This document shows, in pieces, positions 47,305-57,542 of a DNA stretch of 64,000 nucleotides. Origin of the DNA: Dryomyza anilis (Eukaryota > Arthropoda > Insecta > Diptera > Dryomyzidae); the NCBI GenBank assembly GCA_951804985.1, contig OX638131.1, forward strand, positions 38,037,544-38,101,543. Direction: 5' to 3'. Under the pieces are notes generated by a model. It searched no databases. It was not told the origin of the DNA and saw only the letters and a list, made by a program, of their open reading frames with translations. Every line of letters starts with the position of its first letter. Positions within the stretch are counted from its first letter, which is position 1. A program made the position numbers and the translations under genes.

Positions 47305-48002
47305 CCAGTTGGGAAGGTTCGATTGGAAAGGTTAGATGGGAAATTTTAAAGTAGAGACATTTTATAGCAGTTGTTATTATGATAGTTAGGATTATCAAAA
47401 TTATAGTCGGTCTTAGCCGACTATAAATACCCTACACATGTGTGGTTACCATTCAAAGTGGTATTTAGTTCACCAGGGTATACGAATCCTGAAAATTACT
47501 ACAAACTTTAATCGCTGAAGAATTTTCATTCATTTGATACCCATATTTACAAATGGGTAGGTGTACCGAATTTCGATTTTTTTTTTTTTGGGAAGCAGAA
47601 GTTTTTTCGCGGAAAAACATTATTTCCATGTATTTGAGCATGAAGTCAATATATATATATATGACCAAAAAGTTTACCTATGCAAGTATACAGTAAAATT
47701 CACCAGAAGATGTATGTTTTATATGAGGTATTTAAACATAAGTGGTCGGTTCGCAGGTCCTAAGGGACTGCCCTTTTTCACTGACAGGCAGCGTAGATAT
47801 ATAAGTAATCTAAATTAGGAGTTTCATTTATTTAGCTCTTTTAGTTTTTCTGTAATCAAGATTTCAACAGACAGACGGACATCGCTAAATCGACTCAGGA
47901 GGATTATATATATACTTTTCCATACCGGAGATGCTTCCTTCTGGGTGTTACAAAGGGCGTACCAAACTGAATATACCCTTTCACTCTTAGTGTAGGGTAT
48001 AA
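47305..48002 (-). mobile_element. mini-me/DINE-1-like copy D
   Basis: Minus orientation, about 698 bp. Starts TATACCCTACACTAAGAG (48002 downward), with GAAGGAAGCATCTCC, a (TA) run, CGATTTAGCGATGTCCGTC, and only one or two GTCTGT units. The core between the (TA) run and CTCCTGAGTCG is shortened (the TTCTTGATCAGCATGA part is missing). The 3' part holds CACATGTGTAGGGTATT, the hairpin TATAGTCGG...CCGACTATA, and ends CCCAACTGG after a short local duplication (AAGGTTCGATTGGAAAGGTT). Confidence 0.9.
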
Positions 48003-48925
48003 AAATGGGCGTAAAAGTGGACATGGTCAACGAAAACTATATAGCGACAGTCATTTTTGGCATTTTTTTTACCAAGTAAATACTTTTCATAAAAAAATGT
48101 ATAATTTTTTTCTCAAGTTTTAGTTTTCTTTAGCTATATATCTCGCAAACCAAACATTTTTCACTTAAAGTAAAATTGTGTATAATAGCGCAAGGTTCTT
48201 CGTGGCAAATGCAGAAAACATATTTTCATTATTTGCATTGGTTGGAATATGAAAAATAATACAAGAGTATAACTATGAGAGAATGAAAATGGTCTATATC
48301 TCAAAAACTAAAGCAAATATGAAGAAACCAATGCCATATTCGGAACTAGCGTCACAATTTTAACTAAGAATTGCTGCAATTTTCACAACACCAAAATTAT
48401 TGTAATAATATATTTCTAAGACTGTATTCAAAATTGATGTTCGAACTATTTTTCGGTATTAGTAGGCTTATATTTCAGAAATGGTATTTGTTCGGGAATT
48501 TAGTTGTGACCCTAGCTCATTTTTAAAGATGAATATTTTGCCCAAAGACATTATGATAGATTTGTGACTTCTTCTACTTTAACGCAATTATTAATAGAAA
48601 ACCATTAAAAATAGTGGTAAATCGTTAACATACAAACTTAAAGTGTTCAGTGGAAATCATCCTTAGGATGCTCCCTATAAGCGCTCCTTAGACATCAAAA
48701 ACGTACAATTAACCATTTCGCTACAAAATGAACTATATTGGTTATCCTTTGAACCCTTTAGGACTAAGTTAAATTCAAATTGCAAAATTGGAGTAAAATA
48801 GGAAACATTGTCTAGGGAAAAGATGCTACTGAGATGCTTATGAATTTAAATTTATTGTCTTCATATTTTTTCTTGCTTTATCATTCGATTTTTATTACCT
48901 AATTATTATTTTTTTATCCATAATA
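48003..48925. other. AT-rich DNA, nothing recognised
   Basis: No open frame of note. Contains a GGAGTAAAATAGGAAACATTG phrase (48790-48810) related to the GGGGTAAAGTGGGAAAC motif at 27833. Confidence 0.45.
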
Positions 48926-50222
48926 AAGGGTTTTTCATAAGAGCGCTACAAAAGTTTTTTAAATGAAACAAAATCGGTTTTGGATATCAATGAAATTCTT
49001 TATACATGTGAAAGTACGTTCGATGCCATTATGTATGGAACTCGATTTCGTTTGCATGGCCACCACGGGCACGCTTGCAGAAGTCCAGACGCTAAACCCA
49101 ATTTTCGACAGTTTTCAAGCATAAATCGGCCGATACTGCTTCAATTTCACGTTCGATATTTGTACGAAGTTCATCAATGGTCGCTGGCTTGTTGACATAG
49201 ACCATAGACTTGACGTAGCCCCACAGGAAATAGTCTAACGGCGTCAAATCGCACGACCGAGGCGGCCAATCGACTGGACCATTTCGTGAGATAACACGTT
49301 CTCCAAACTTGGTTTCCAATAAATTGATTGTTGCATTCGCTGTGTGGCTTGTGGCGCCGTCCTGTTGGAACCACATGTCCTCCAAGTCCATATCATCAAA
49401 TTGGGGCCAAAAATATTCGGTTATCATTGAATGGTAGCGATTCCCATTCACAGTAACGTGCCGGTCTTGATCATCACGGAAAAAGTACGGCCCAATGACG
49501 CCGCCGGCCCATAAACCGCACCAAACCGTAATTTTTTCGGGATGCAATGATGACTCATTGAGTACGTGTGGATTGCTGTCTGACTAATAACGCATATTTT
49601 GTTTATTGACGAAGCCATTCAGCCAGAAATGAGCCTCATCGCTGAAGATGATTTTTCGCTGAAAATCCGAATCATTTTCAAGTTGTTGCTCAGCCCAATT
49701 CACGAACATACGACGCTTCTGGTGGTCAAGCGGCTTCAGTTCATGCGTCAATTTGATTGTGTAAGGATGTAGGCCAAGATCTTTTCGCAAAATTAGCCAC
49801 AAGGACTTCACAGAGATGCCCAACGCTTGAGAACGACGTGTGAGAGACACATTTGGGCTTTCTTCAACTGAAGCCTCAGCGGTAGCAATATTTTCGACAC
49901 TACGGGCACTTCTTTGTCTCACTGACACGGGAACATTTTGTACTGTGCCTGTGGATTCAAATTTTTTCACTAGACGCTCAATTGTTGATCTGCTAGGACG
50001 ATTATGATGACCATAAATTGGACGTAGCGCTCTAAACGTTGAGGCCACTGACTCCGAATTTCGGTAGTAAATTTTAATAATTTCGACTCGTTGGTGGCTC
50101 GTATTTCATATAATGAAATGGCGAACCTTACTGAAGAGAAATGTCAAAAGAGCGGCAAGAAATATGGCGTCGTTTGCTGTCCCTGTCGCTCTACTTTTGT
50201 AGCGTCCCATTTGAAAAACCCT
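48926..50222 (-). mobile_element. mariner-type DNA transposon, near complete but dead
   Basis: About 1.3 kb, next to TA on the left. Left end AAGGGTTTTTCATAAGAGCG; right end (reverse complement) AGGGTTTTTCAAATGGGACG. Both continue CTACAAAAGT, giving a terminal inverted repeat of roughly 30 bp with mismatches. A single transposase gene lies on the minus strand. The right subterminal region (50137-50210) is the source of both arms of the foldback at 46172-46497. Tc1/mariner elements move by cut and paste at TA. This copy cannot encode an active enzyme because of the stops listed in the gene entry. Confidence 0.92.
49029..50118 (-). pseudogene. mariner-type transposase, start lost and two in-frame stops
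   Basis: Minus-strand frame of about 360 codons. The N-terminal part has the paired HTH region (STFRALRPIYGHHNRPSRST ... ERLVKKFESTGTV). It is followed by the catalytic core: first Asp in FSDEAHFW, second in WFQQDGATSHT, third in WPPRSCDLTPLDYFLWGY. By my count 36 residues separate the second and third Asp, slightly more than the 34 of classical mariners, so this is probably a sister mariner-like clade. A TAG at 49584-49586 falls where RYW is expected (one-base change from TGG), and a second TAG at 49092-49094 follows ENWV. Beyond it RLDFCKRARGGH continues to a natural stop at 49029. The start region reads TTATATGAAATACGAGC where an intact copy has ATGACGGAAAG, so the ATG and frame are lost. 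Otherwise the frame is clean. Confidence 0.95.
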
Positions 50223-51297
50223 TATAAAGAACTCCCTTTAAAGAAAATGTAAAAAAATTTCGTGTACTCACGAATTTTTTTTTATATTTTCTATTATTAA
50301 TAACTTAGAACTTAACATCGTAAAAAGTCCTTTTGAACAAATTGTATCATATCTATACGGTTTCCAACAGTCCCTCGCTCGTTTATTTGGATCTTTAATC
50401 CATTTATTCGATTTTACTTAGATCTTTAAATGATCTCAATTTAAATATCCTGTTTAGTTATTAAAAATGTCAAACATATTAAATTTTTTGCTACTTATAT
50501 ATTATTAATTGTTGGCCTTAGATCAAACACATTACTTTCACCGCAATTTTACGATTTAAAAATCCTGGTTTTCGACCTGATTCACGTTTACTATTTATAA
50601 AGATTGTTCCTCGAAACCGAATTGTCATATTTCAATTAGTTTCCCGGGATACACATGCTTTACTTGCAATAATTGCATGCAATGTAGAACGGTTAGCTGA
50701 TCAAAATGTCAACAATTTGCAGGGCTGGAAAAAATTCGGATTTAAAAAATCCACTCCATCGGATTTCTTTTGATTTTTATTAGATTTTATTGGATTTTAT
50801 TGAATTTTTCTGGATTTTTTATAACTAACATAGTTTCAATAGGATTTATCGGTTTTTAAATGTATTCCTTTCCACCCTTTCGCTGCCGATAACTGCTGTA
50901 TAAGCTTTGGTTAAAACATAATTTGTGGACAAAATTCACCGTCTTGGATCTGGAAGCCGTTTTCTTCCATATACCGAATTAGTCAATGAAACAGCCTAAA
51001 TGCCTGATCAAATCTATTTTAAATGTGCTCTTTATAACAGGACCACTGTTCAGAACCTAATAGATTCAATCAATGTCTACCAATTGGCATAGAATTGGCT
51101 TGAATTAAATCCACAGTTTCTGAGACTAGATTACTGAAAACTTCTTATCCCACTTTTTCGATTTTTTTTGTTGACGACATGATCGATAACTCATAACTGA
51201 AAACTTGTTAATTTTTGTTGTTGTCATAAATCAGAGAATTTTTAAATTTACTGTATTTTTTGCATTATTTGCTTTGACCACAATATACGCATATAAA
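50223..51297. other. AT-rich DNA, nothing recognised
   Basis: A local run of GGATTTTATTGGATTTTATTG-type repeats lies at 50735-50860. No gene recognised. Confidence 0.45.
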
Positions 51298-51999
51298 ATT
51301 ATTTCGTTTATGCCATTTATTTGACTTTGCTACGAAAAAAAAATACTAAAAATAAAAAAGAAAGACTAATGTAGCATTTTAGTAAATATTTTGAAGTTTC
51401 CCACTTTACGCCAACATTTTCAACAAGTCCGAAATAGAGCTGTTTTGAAAAATCACTCAAAAATCAATTAAAAGGCATATAAATGATATTTTGTTAATGC
51501 AAAAAGTTAGATCATAAACCAGTCTATGGAATATACCCTCAAAAGAATTAATAAACTTGATTCAAATATATTTTTTTTGTAGGAAAATCAAAACGTGTCC
51601 CACTTTACCCAAGGGGGGGAGCCTTGGAGGCTTATTTTGAACTGATATAAATAATTTCGTTTACACCATTTATTTGATTTTGCTATGAAAAAAAAAACAA
51701 AAATAAAAAAGAAATGTAGCATTTTGGTAAAAAGAAATGTAGCATTTTGGTAAAAAAAATGTAGTTTCCCACTTTACCCCATCATTTTTCAACAAGTCAG
51801 AAATTGAGCTGTTTTGAAAAATTGCTCAAACATATATTAAAAGGCATATAAATGGTATTCTTTTAATGCAAACCGATCATAAACGGGTCTACCCTTCAAA
51901 AGAATTAAAAAAAAAAATGATTCATATGTAATTTTTTGGAGGAAAATCAAAACGTGTCCCACTTTGCCCAAGGGGGATGCTTATTTTGGACTGTTATGC
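51298..51999 (+). repeat. 353-bp tandem duplication
   Basis: Unit 1 starts ATTATTTCGTTTATGCCATT (51298), unit 2 ATAATTTCGTTTACACCATT (51651). Both share TTTCCCACTTTACSCCA, AGCTGTTTTGAAAAAT, AAAAGGCATATAAATG and AAAACGTGTCCCACTTTRCC then AAGGGGG. Diverged by numerous substitutions and small indels. Unit 2 holds a further 24-bp internal doubling (AAGAAATGTAGCATTTTGGT at 51711 and 51735). No coding content. Confidence 0.88.
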
Positions 52000-52664
52000 T
52001 CTATGTCTCTGGTTTGTATTAATCGATTGTATTTAACTAAAAAGTTTTGAATAGCTATATGTGTTGCTTTTTCAGAAAATATTACTGTCTGAAAATATCG
52101 TACGGCGATACTGAGTTTTAATTACTTATGTAACTCATGGAACTGCATTGGGAATTTGCACAAAGTAGTGGAAAAGTTCGATGTGGTGGAAAAATTCTAT
52201 TGTAAATTTTCTCATAAAATGTACATATATTACGTAAACAAAGGCATATTTTGTATATGTTTATCTCTGTTTTCGTTGCTACCTAGTATAAATCGCATGG
52301 CAACAGACAGACACATAGCATGGGTTAGTATTTTAGTACAACCATCCATTTGGCAACAAAAACTTCTTGTACACAACACCTATGAGTTGTGTTTGTTGTA
52401 CAAAACAATTTATCGCGAAAAATCATGCATAGTCGCACTACGAACGACACTAGCGTATCGAAGAAAGAAGAAACGAACAGCTTTGACTGTTTTGTTGTTG
52501 GAGTTGCGTTTGTTTTTTTTTTGTCGAATTACCGCTATACTAGTGATCGATGAAAACAATAGCAAAACAAAGTTCAGACCAAAGTCCGTCGTTCTTGGAA
52601 ATAACAACATGTTTTTTATACACAAAGTAGTTATATAAAATAAAATATTTCTTTCTCGTATATC
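52000..52664. other. Interior of a GGTTTCGG-family element (probable)
   Basis: A 160-codon plus frame (52156-52638) is Tyr/Ile/Leu-rich at both ends and has no recognisable domain. Part of it (52490-52620) resembles 31800-31930, which precedes another GGTTTCGG block, so the stretch is likely transposon interior and the frame accidental. Confidence 0.45.
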
Positions 52665-52830
52665 ATAATTTTTTAAAACCGTTTTAAAACCGGTATAAAT
52701 CCGAAATCGGTTTTAGATATCGGTTTATTTCTGATTTTCGTATATCGATTTCGGTTACGTTTTCGGTTTTAAAATTGAAACGGTTTTAAATGGATATCGG
52801 TTTCGGTTACGATTTCAATCCTTGCTTTCT
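52665..52830 (+). repeat. GGTTTCGG-type dispersed repeat block 4
   Basis: Closely matches 32040-32209: AACCGTTTTAAAACCGGTAT, GATATCGGTTTATTTCTGAT, GGTTTCGGTTACG, and ends TTTCAATCCTTGC, the reverse complement of the start of block 1 (GCAAGGATTGAAA). Confidence 0.8.
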
Positions 52831-53687
52831 CCATAACCAAATTATCGACTTTCAAAATGTATTTTCATTAAAAAAACAAAAACTTTTTACTTACTAGCGA
52901 TATTTTATGTAATTAAAATGATATAAAAAAATGTAAAAACTTACCATTAATTTTTTAACGTAGATATTCATAAAAAATGCCTTTATGTGCAACATTTCTT
53001 TGTCTATTATGGATTAAAAAAGTAATCCTCTTGCCACATGTGTTACAAATACTTTATATTCAGCATTCTTTGAGTATTATACGGCTTGACACACTGCATA
53101 GTACGTTTTGATGTGCTGCAATTTCGAAACTCATCAATTTTGAATTTTTTCCAATATGAATATTTAATGGGCCGCCTACCTCCGCCTACCGCCTCTGCCA
53201 CCTAAGCACCACCATTCGTGCGTAGCAACGCATACTAATCGCTGTATCCGCGACGCGTCGATCACCTGTAATTAATGCAGTATATCTAGTGCAAAACTGT
53301 AATTATTCATGCAAAGTTAATTGCGGCAGGGCGGCGCTCAACACCGCCAACCACCTGCAAGGCGATGCGCTTCAGTAGGTGCAAGCAGTGGCAACAACGC
53401 TGGCGGCACTGACACCATGCGACCGCCTCCGTTGGCAACGCCGCCACGTCACACTGCACCGTACTGCGCCGCGAGCGTTTAATTAAAGGCTTCCTGCCGT
53501 CCTTCCGTTAATGAGCAACAAGTCCTTGGCATCCTTTCATTCATTCGTGTCGTCGTCGTTATCGTCGTCGGTAGTCATCATCAGTAGCAGCAACAGCAAC
53601 ATCGTTGTTGAATAAAACAAAAACCTTGCTAAATAAAGCAGCTGAAATAAAAGCTGAAAAAACAAGACCAACAAAACAAACAAAAAA
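52831..53687. other. AT-rich DNA leading into a CpG-rich island with TAAT motifs
   Basis: 53165-53540 is strikingly GC-rich for this window (GGGCCGCCTACCTCCGCC, CGCGACGCGTCGATC, GCAGGGCGGCGCTCAAC). It contains homeodomain-type sites: GTAATTAATG (53270), GTAATTATTCATGCAAAGTT (53301), TTTAATTAAAGG (53480) and GTTAATGAGC (53508). GTC/GTT triplets follow (53545-53610). No frame is open across it, which favours regulatory or leader DNA over coding sequence. Confidence 0.5.
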
Positions 53688-53723
53688 ATGCAACTTTCCA
53701 CACCACCTACGAGGTATTGCATG
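53688..53723 (+). other. Candidate first coding exon (12 codons) ending at a splice donor
   Basis: An A-rich leader (ACAAAACAAACAAAAAA) precedes ATG; the frame reads MQLSTPPTRYCM and stops at a strong donor sequence, GTGAGT, at 53724. It follows a CpG-rich island. A fly gene with a very short first coding exon and a long intron would look like this. No acceptor, second exon or domain can be tied to it, so this is a hypothesis only. Confidence 0.25.
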
Positions 53724-54297
53724 GTGAGTGCGTTAGCCAGCCTTTTTTTACATGGCGGGCTTCCCCAATAGGCCTATGGAACCATGAATGTGCCGTTCGT
53801 TGGTGGCAAAGGGCCTGGGTGCAGAATCGAGGAGGGTCACGCGCTGCATTGGACAACAACGGCAAACATGTCAAGAATGTTTTCAAGGAAAATATGTCAG
53901 TCAAGATAGGGGGAAGGCGAGCTTTTGACACTTTTTTACACAGATCTCTTGTTGTTGAAATCTTGTACAAAAAAACACCTTTCAAGACTCTTTTGACGTT
54001 TAGCTGCGCATGATGTGCTCTTCAAAAGAAGACATAGTTACAAAAATAAACAGTTGAACTAACTGCACAAAAAAATTCACTTTAACAGATGTTTATCACG
54101 TTGTAGGAGTTACATTTTTAAAACACCTAATGGATACTAGATACTCAGAAGATGCAGAATTAAGTCATAGGTAGAGCGGCTATTTCAAAATTAGTTTAAA
54201 AGCATTACTCAGATATTATTAGATATTTCAATTTATGGTATAATTCTAAAATTTAAACCCAAATAAAAGGAATTTGATTTCGATGTTTGCCCTTGTT
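53724..54297. other. Single-copy stretch with overlapping open frames
   Basis: Frames of 98 codons (plus, 53717-54013) and 92 codons (minus, 53707-53985) overlap. Composition is more balanced than elsewhere (TGGCGGGCTTCCCCAATAGG), but neither product shows a known domain. After 54020 the DNA is AT-rich. Confidence 0.35.
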
Positions 54298-54850
54298 TTG
54301 GTTTTAGGTTCCAAGTTACTTTTTCGGTTTTTATATTATAACGGTTTCAGTTTTTAAAAATGCAATAGTTTTTAACGGAATACGGATTCGGTTTCAATTC
54401 CAGATTCATTGGGATTTGAGTTTGATTTTTTTTTTTGTACTTTTTTCGGTTTTACGTTTAAAGTTACTGTTTTGGTTTTAATATTGTGAGGGTATCAGTT
54501 TAAAAATGAAATGGTTTTTAACGGAATTCGGATTCGGTTTCAATTTCAATTTCAGATTCAATAGGATTTGATTTCGTTTTCTGTTCTTTTTTCGGTTTTA
54601 CGTTCAAAGTTACTAATTTCGGTTTTTATATTGTAACGGTTTCAGTTTTAAAAATGCAATGGGTTTTAATGGAATTCGGATTGAATTCCAGATTCAATGG
54701 AACCCAAATGATAGAGATTTGCTTTTGATTTTTCTTCTTGTTTCGGTTTTACGTTAAAAGTTACTGTTTCGGTTTTTATATTGTTAGGGTTTTCAGTTTT
54801 AAAAATGAAATGGCATTTATTGGAATTCGATTTCGTTTTAAATTCTAGAT
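54298..54850 (+). repeat. GGTTTCGG-type block 5: four tandem units of about 148 bp
   Basis: Units begin at 54298, 54447, 54593 and 54744 with CGGTTTTACGTTYAAAGTTA, followed by CGGTTTTTATATTGTAACGG, TCAGTTTTAAAAATGNAATG and GGAATTCGGATTCGG. Spacing 146-151 bp. Confidence 0.85.
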
Positions 54851-55019
54851 TTTAAATGAGAAAAATGTGCTAATATGAATTGCATACTCAGTTTTTTAAA
54901 TGAGATGAATTTCATCAAAAATCTTATCTGTTAAAACTTATATATTATCAAAAAGCAGCAATTCGTTCCTATAAATATTTTTTTTTATATTATTTAGTAT
55001 GACACTGCGTCTCCACTAC
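54851..55019. other. AT-rich DNA, nothing recognised
   Basis: Short spacer between a tandem block and a foldback element. No feature recognised. Confidence 0.4.
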
Positions 55020-55560
55020 ACAGAAAAAATAATCGACGTAAATATAGCAACCGACATTAATTGCATTCATTAATCAATACAGAAATTAAATTCACTAATA
55101 TAATAAAAACATTTGTATTAGTATTAGCAAATAAAATTGCTCAAACTGCGCCAACTAATTAATTTGCTGCATTGACGTACACATATCATATTAACAAACG
55201 TAATTGCTGAATTAACGAAGACTAGTAAATGCTTTAATTATATTAGTGAATTATATTGCTGGATTAAGTAATGAATGCAATTGAGGAGCTCATTTCCAAA
55301 ACGTGCTATGTGAAACGAAGATAAATTTAGTTAAATCTGATTTACTCCTATTTAATGGTAGAATTAAATTGAACCAAGGGTGTTTTTTACATCTAATATT
55401 TTCATTTTTAATTCTGTATATTCACTTTTTTGAAATAATAATTTGCGGGCCGTATATTTGTAAATAAAAGCATATTATATTTAAATGGATAGCACGTTTT
55501 GGAAATGAGCTCTTCAATTAATGTCGGTTGCTATATTTACGTCGATTATTTTTTTCTGTT
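55020..55560. mobile_element. Composite foldback element of nested palindromes
   Basis: Outer arms, about 44 bp, near perfect: CAGAAAAAATAATCGACGTA and AATATAGCAACCGACATTAA at 55021-55064, inverted at 55517-55559. A second inverted pair, GAGCTCATTTCCAAAACGTG (55286-55309) and its complement (55489-55511), lies inside. The left half is itself palindromic: AATTGCATTCATTAAT near 55059 pairs with ATTAGTAATGAATGCAATT-like sequence near 55268-55280, and AAATTCACTAATATAAT pairs with ATTATATTAGTGAATT at 55235-55255. No coding capacity. Confidence 0.9.
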
Positions 55561-56702
55561 TAGCCATATTTTATATTCATGTTTATGACAAACAAATTTT
55601 ATGTTTATGCCAACAAAAACGATATGGTCGAATTATGTCACAACATTTTTTTTTGAAAAACTTATATTTTGCACTCGCGCCACGCTGTATCACTGATATT
55701 TGCACTGCAAATTTATAAATATTTGTTTGTTCAACGTTATTCGAATTAAAAAGTGTATGAAATACAAATTTGTAAGTAATTATTTTGATTTGAATTTATT
55801 TCGAAACGTCAAAGACTTTCAGTCATAACATAATGTTTGACATTTATGGCAAGACATGTCATTTCAGTAATACCATAATGTTTGACATTTATGGCAAGAC
55901 AGGTAGTGTCTCTACAATACACTTTGATCGTACAACATAAACATTTCCATAAATTAAGGCTAGTGGAGATATCATGTTATTCAGATTTGTAGATTGCATA
56001 GCAATTTTTCGTTTGTAATTTCGGTTTTTAGACTTTTATATGTAAAAAAATTCAAATTACAGTTTACAAAATCTATTAATTGAAATACGATTTATTTGGG
56101 GAAAACATTTCAAATCTATAGGGTTCAGTGTGAAAATTTGCCATTGGCTGATTATGAACGTTGCCTGAGAATTGTTTTTGTTTTACTAAGCTTATATTCT
56201 ATGCAATTTCCTTAGGACAAAACTAAAAGCGTGTTGTACTTATTTTTATTTTTCACTTTTTTAATATTATTTAAAATAATAAAAATAGCAGCTTATAAAC
56301 GTGCAAAAATAAAAATAAAAACAACGTTAGCGGATTAAGTTCTGCTGCTTATCACCTCTTCCAGCTTATCCTGTGCTCGTCTGCAGTTGCGGCTACTCAC
56401 TTCTATAAAAAGGACTGTGACATAACTGAGGAGTCGGGAAGGAGGGAGCTGGAACGGCTCACCATGGGACAGAGAGACGATAATCTTCACAAATGTAGGT
56501 ACTTTTAAAAGTTGTTGAAAAAAGTTGTTATATATAAAGATGTTTAATCTATTTAAATTTACAGTATATTGAGATAAAATTAATAATCGAATGTTTTTGA
56601 AAGATATTAATCTAAATATTTATAATTTTTAGATATCCTTTATATATAACACTGATTTAAATGCTAAAGCTGATATGAACTACATACTCATTTTATCCTA
56701 AT
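55561..56702. other. AT-rich spacer with a 43-bp duplication and a GC-richer spot
   Basis: CATAATGTTTGACATTTATG at 55828 and 55872 starts a direct duplication (GGCAAGACA follows in both). 56335-56500 is GC-richer with a TATA-like TATAAAAAGG (56404-56413) and, 50 bases on, CACCATGGGACAGAGAGACG, a good start context that runs into a weak GTAGGT donor at 56495. This may be a small promoter plus exon start, but nothing supports a protein. Confidence 0.35.
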
Positions 56703-56882
56703 AGGTTAGCGCTACAATCCTGAAGAACTTAGACCGAGCTCACGCACCATTTTAGCGTGTTAAATTCTAACTCGAGGTGGTGGGACCTACAGTTTAATGC
56801 AGAATCCGAACGAAGGGGTTAATAGCTTTTCCATATGCAATATTTTACTCTGTTTAGCTTTGACTGACGAAAGGTAGCGTCG
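56703..56882 (-). mobile_element. SINE copy 7, 3' part (interrupted)
   Basis: Minus-strand SINE of the copy-5 subfamily. Starts at the tail side (GTTAGCGCTACAATCC) and runs through GGTGGTGGGACCTACAG and ACGAAAGGTAGCGTCG, where the family sequence stops at 56882 because another element has inserted. It resumes at 57543/57548. Confidence 0.88.
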
Positions 56883-57542
56883 CACGGTGAACAAAATGAT
56901 GAAATTTTTGAACAAAACGATATATTTTTCATATTTAATTTTCAATGTTTTTTAACTTTTCCATACCGGAGATGCTTCCTTACAAACGGCGTACCAAACT
57001 GAATATACTTTTTCACTCTTAGTGTAGGGTATAAAAATTATCGCGATATCATTCCCGGATTAGAAGAAATTATATGGCAAAATATACTAGTTTTATTCTA
57101 ATTTTTTAAAAATAAAAAAAATATTATCCTGATATCGTTCCCGGATTAAGAGAAATTACATGGCAAAAATTACAATTTTATTTTCTAATTTCATACATAT
57201 GTGTCTTTTTTTGTAAATTTTTTTTTCTTTTAATGACTGCAAACGATATTCTTCATTAACACTAACTTATTTCTGATCACTATCAATGTGGTCAAAAATA
57301 AAAAATAAATCATACCGATAACGGCTCCAGATTTTAAAATACCACATGTTAAAAATGTTCTCAACATTCTCGAAGTTTAAATATTTTTACATAACTATTG
57401 TGAATCAATAGAAGACGTTCTGTAAAACATAACTATACCTCGATATTTTTTTTATTAAGTAAAAGAAAAATCATCGAAATCTACCGATTTGTTTTGAAGT
57501 TACATAATTTTGTTCAAATAAAGTGCTTTTTTGTTTACCGTG
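56883..57542. mobile_element. Transib-like MITE (660 bp) inserted into the SINE
   Basis: Termini CACGGTGAACAAAATG and, as reverse complement of the right end, CACGGTAAACAAAAAAG. Both ends also share TTTGAACAAAA in exact register at positions 25-35 of each terminus. The host SINE sequence CGTCG is duplicated on each side (56878-56882 and 57543-57547). Transib elements are known for 5-bp GC-rich target duplications near CGNCG and for termini resembling the V(D)J heptamer CACAGTG. This element shows both, but carries no transposase. Inside are a piece of mini-me 5' end (56954-57037) and two diverged tandem units of about 85 bp (GATATCATTCCCGGATTA at 57045, GATATCGTTCCCGGATTA at 57130). Confidence 0.85.
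56954..57037 (-). mobile_element. mini-me 5'-end fragment nested in the Transib-like MITE
   Basis: On the minus strand TATACCCTACACTAAGAG, TTTGGTACGCCGTTTG, AAGGAAGCATCTCC and GGTATGGAAAAG match the first 85 bp of copies A, C and D, with the ACACCCAG segment deleted. Everything downstream, including the microsatellites and hairpin, is missing. Confidence 0.85.

Noticed and set aside
52156..52638. A 160-residue protein
   Set aside because: No domain, composition follows AT-rich DNA, and part of the sequence matches a repeat elsewhere in the window.
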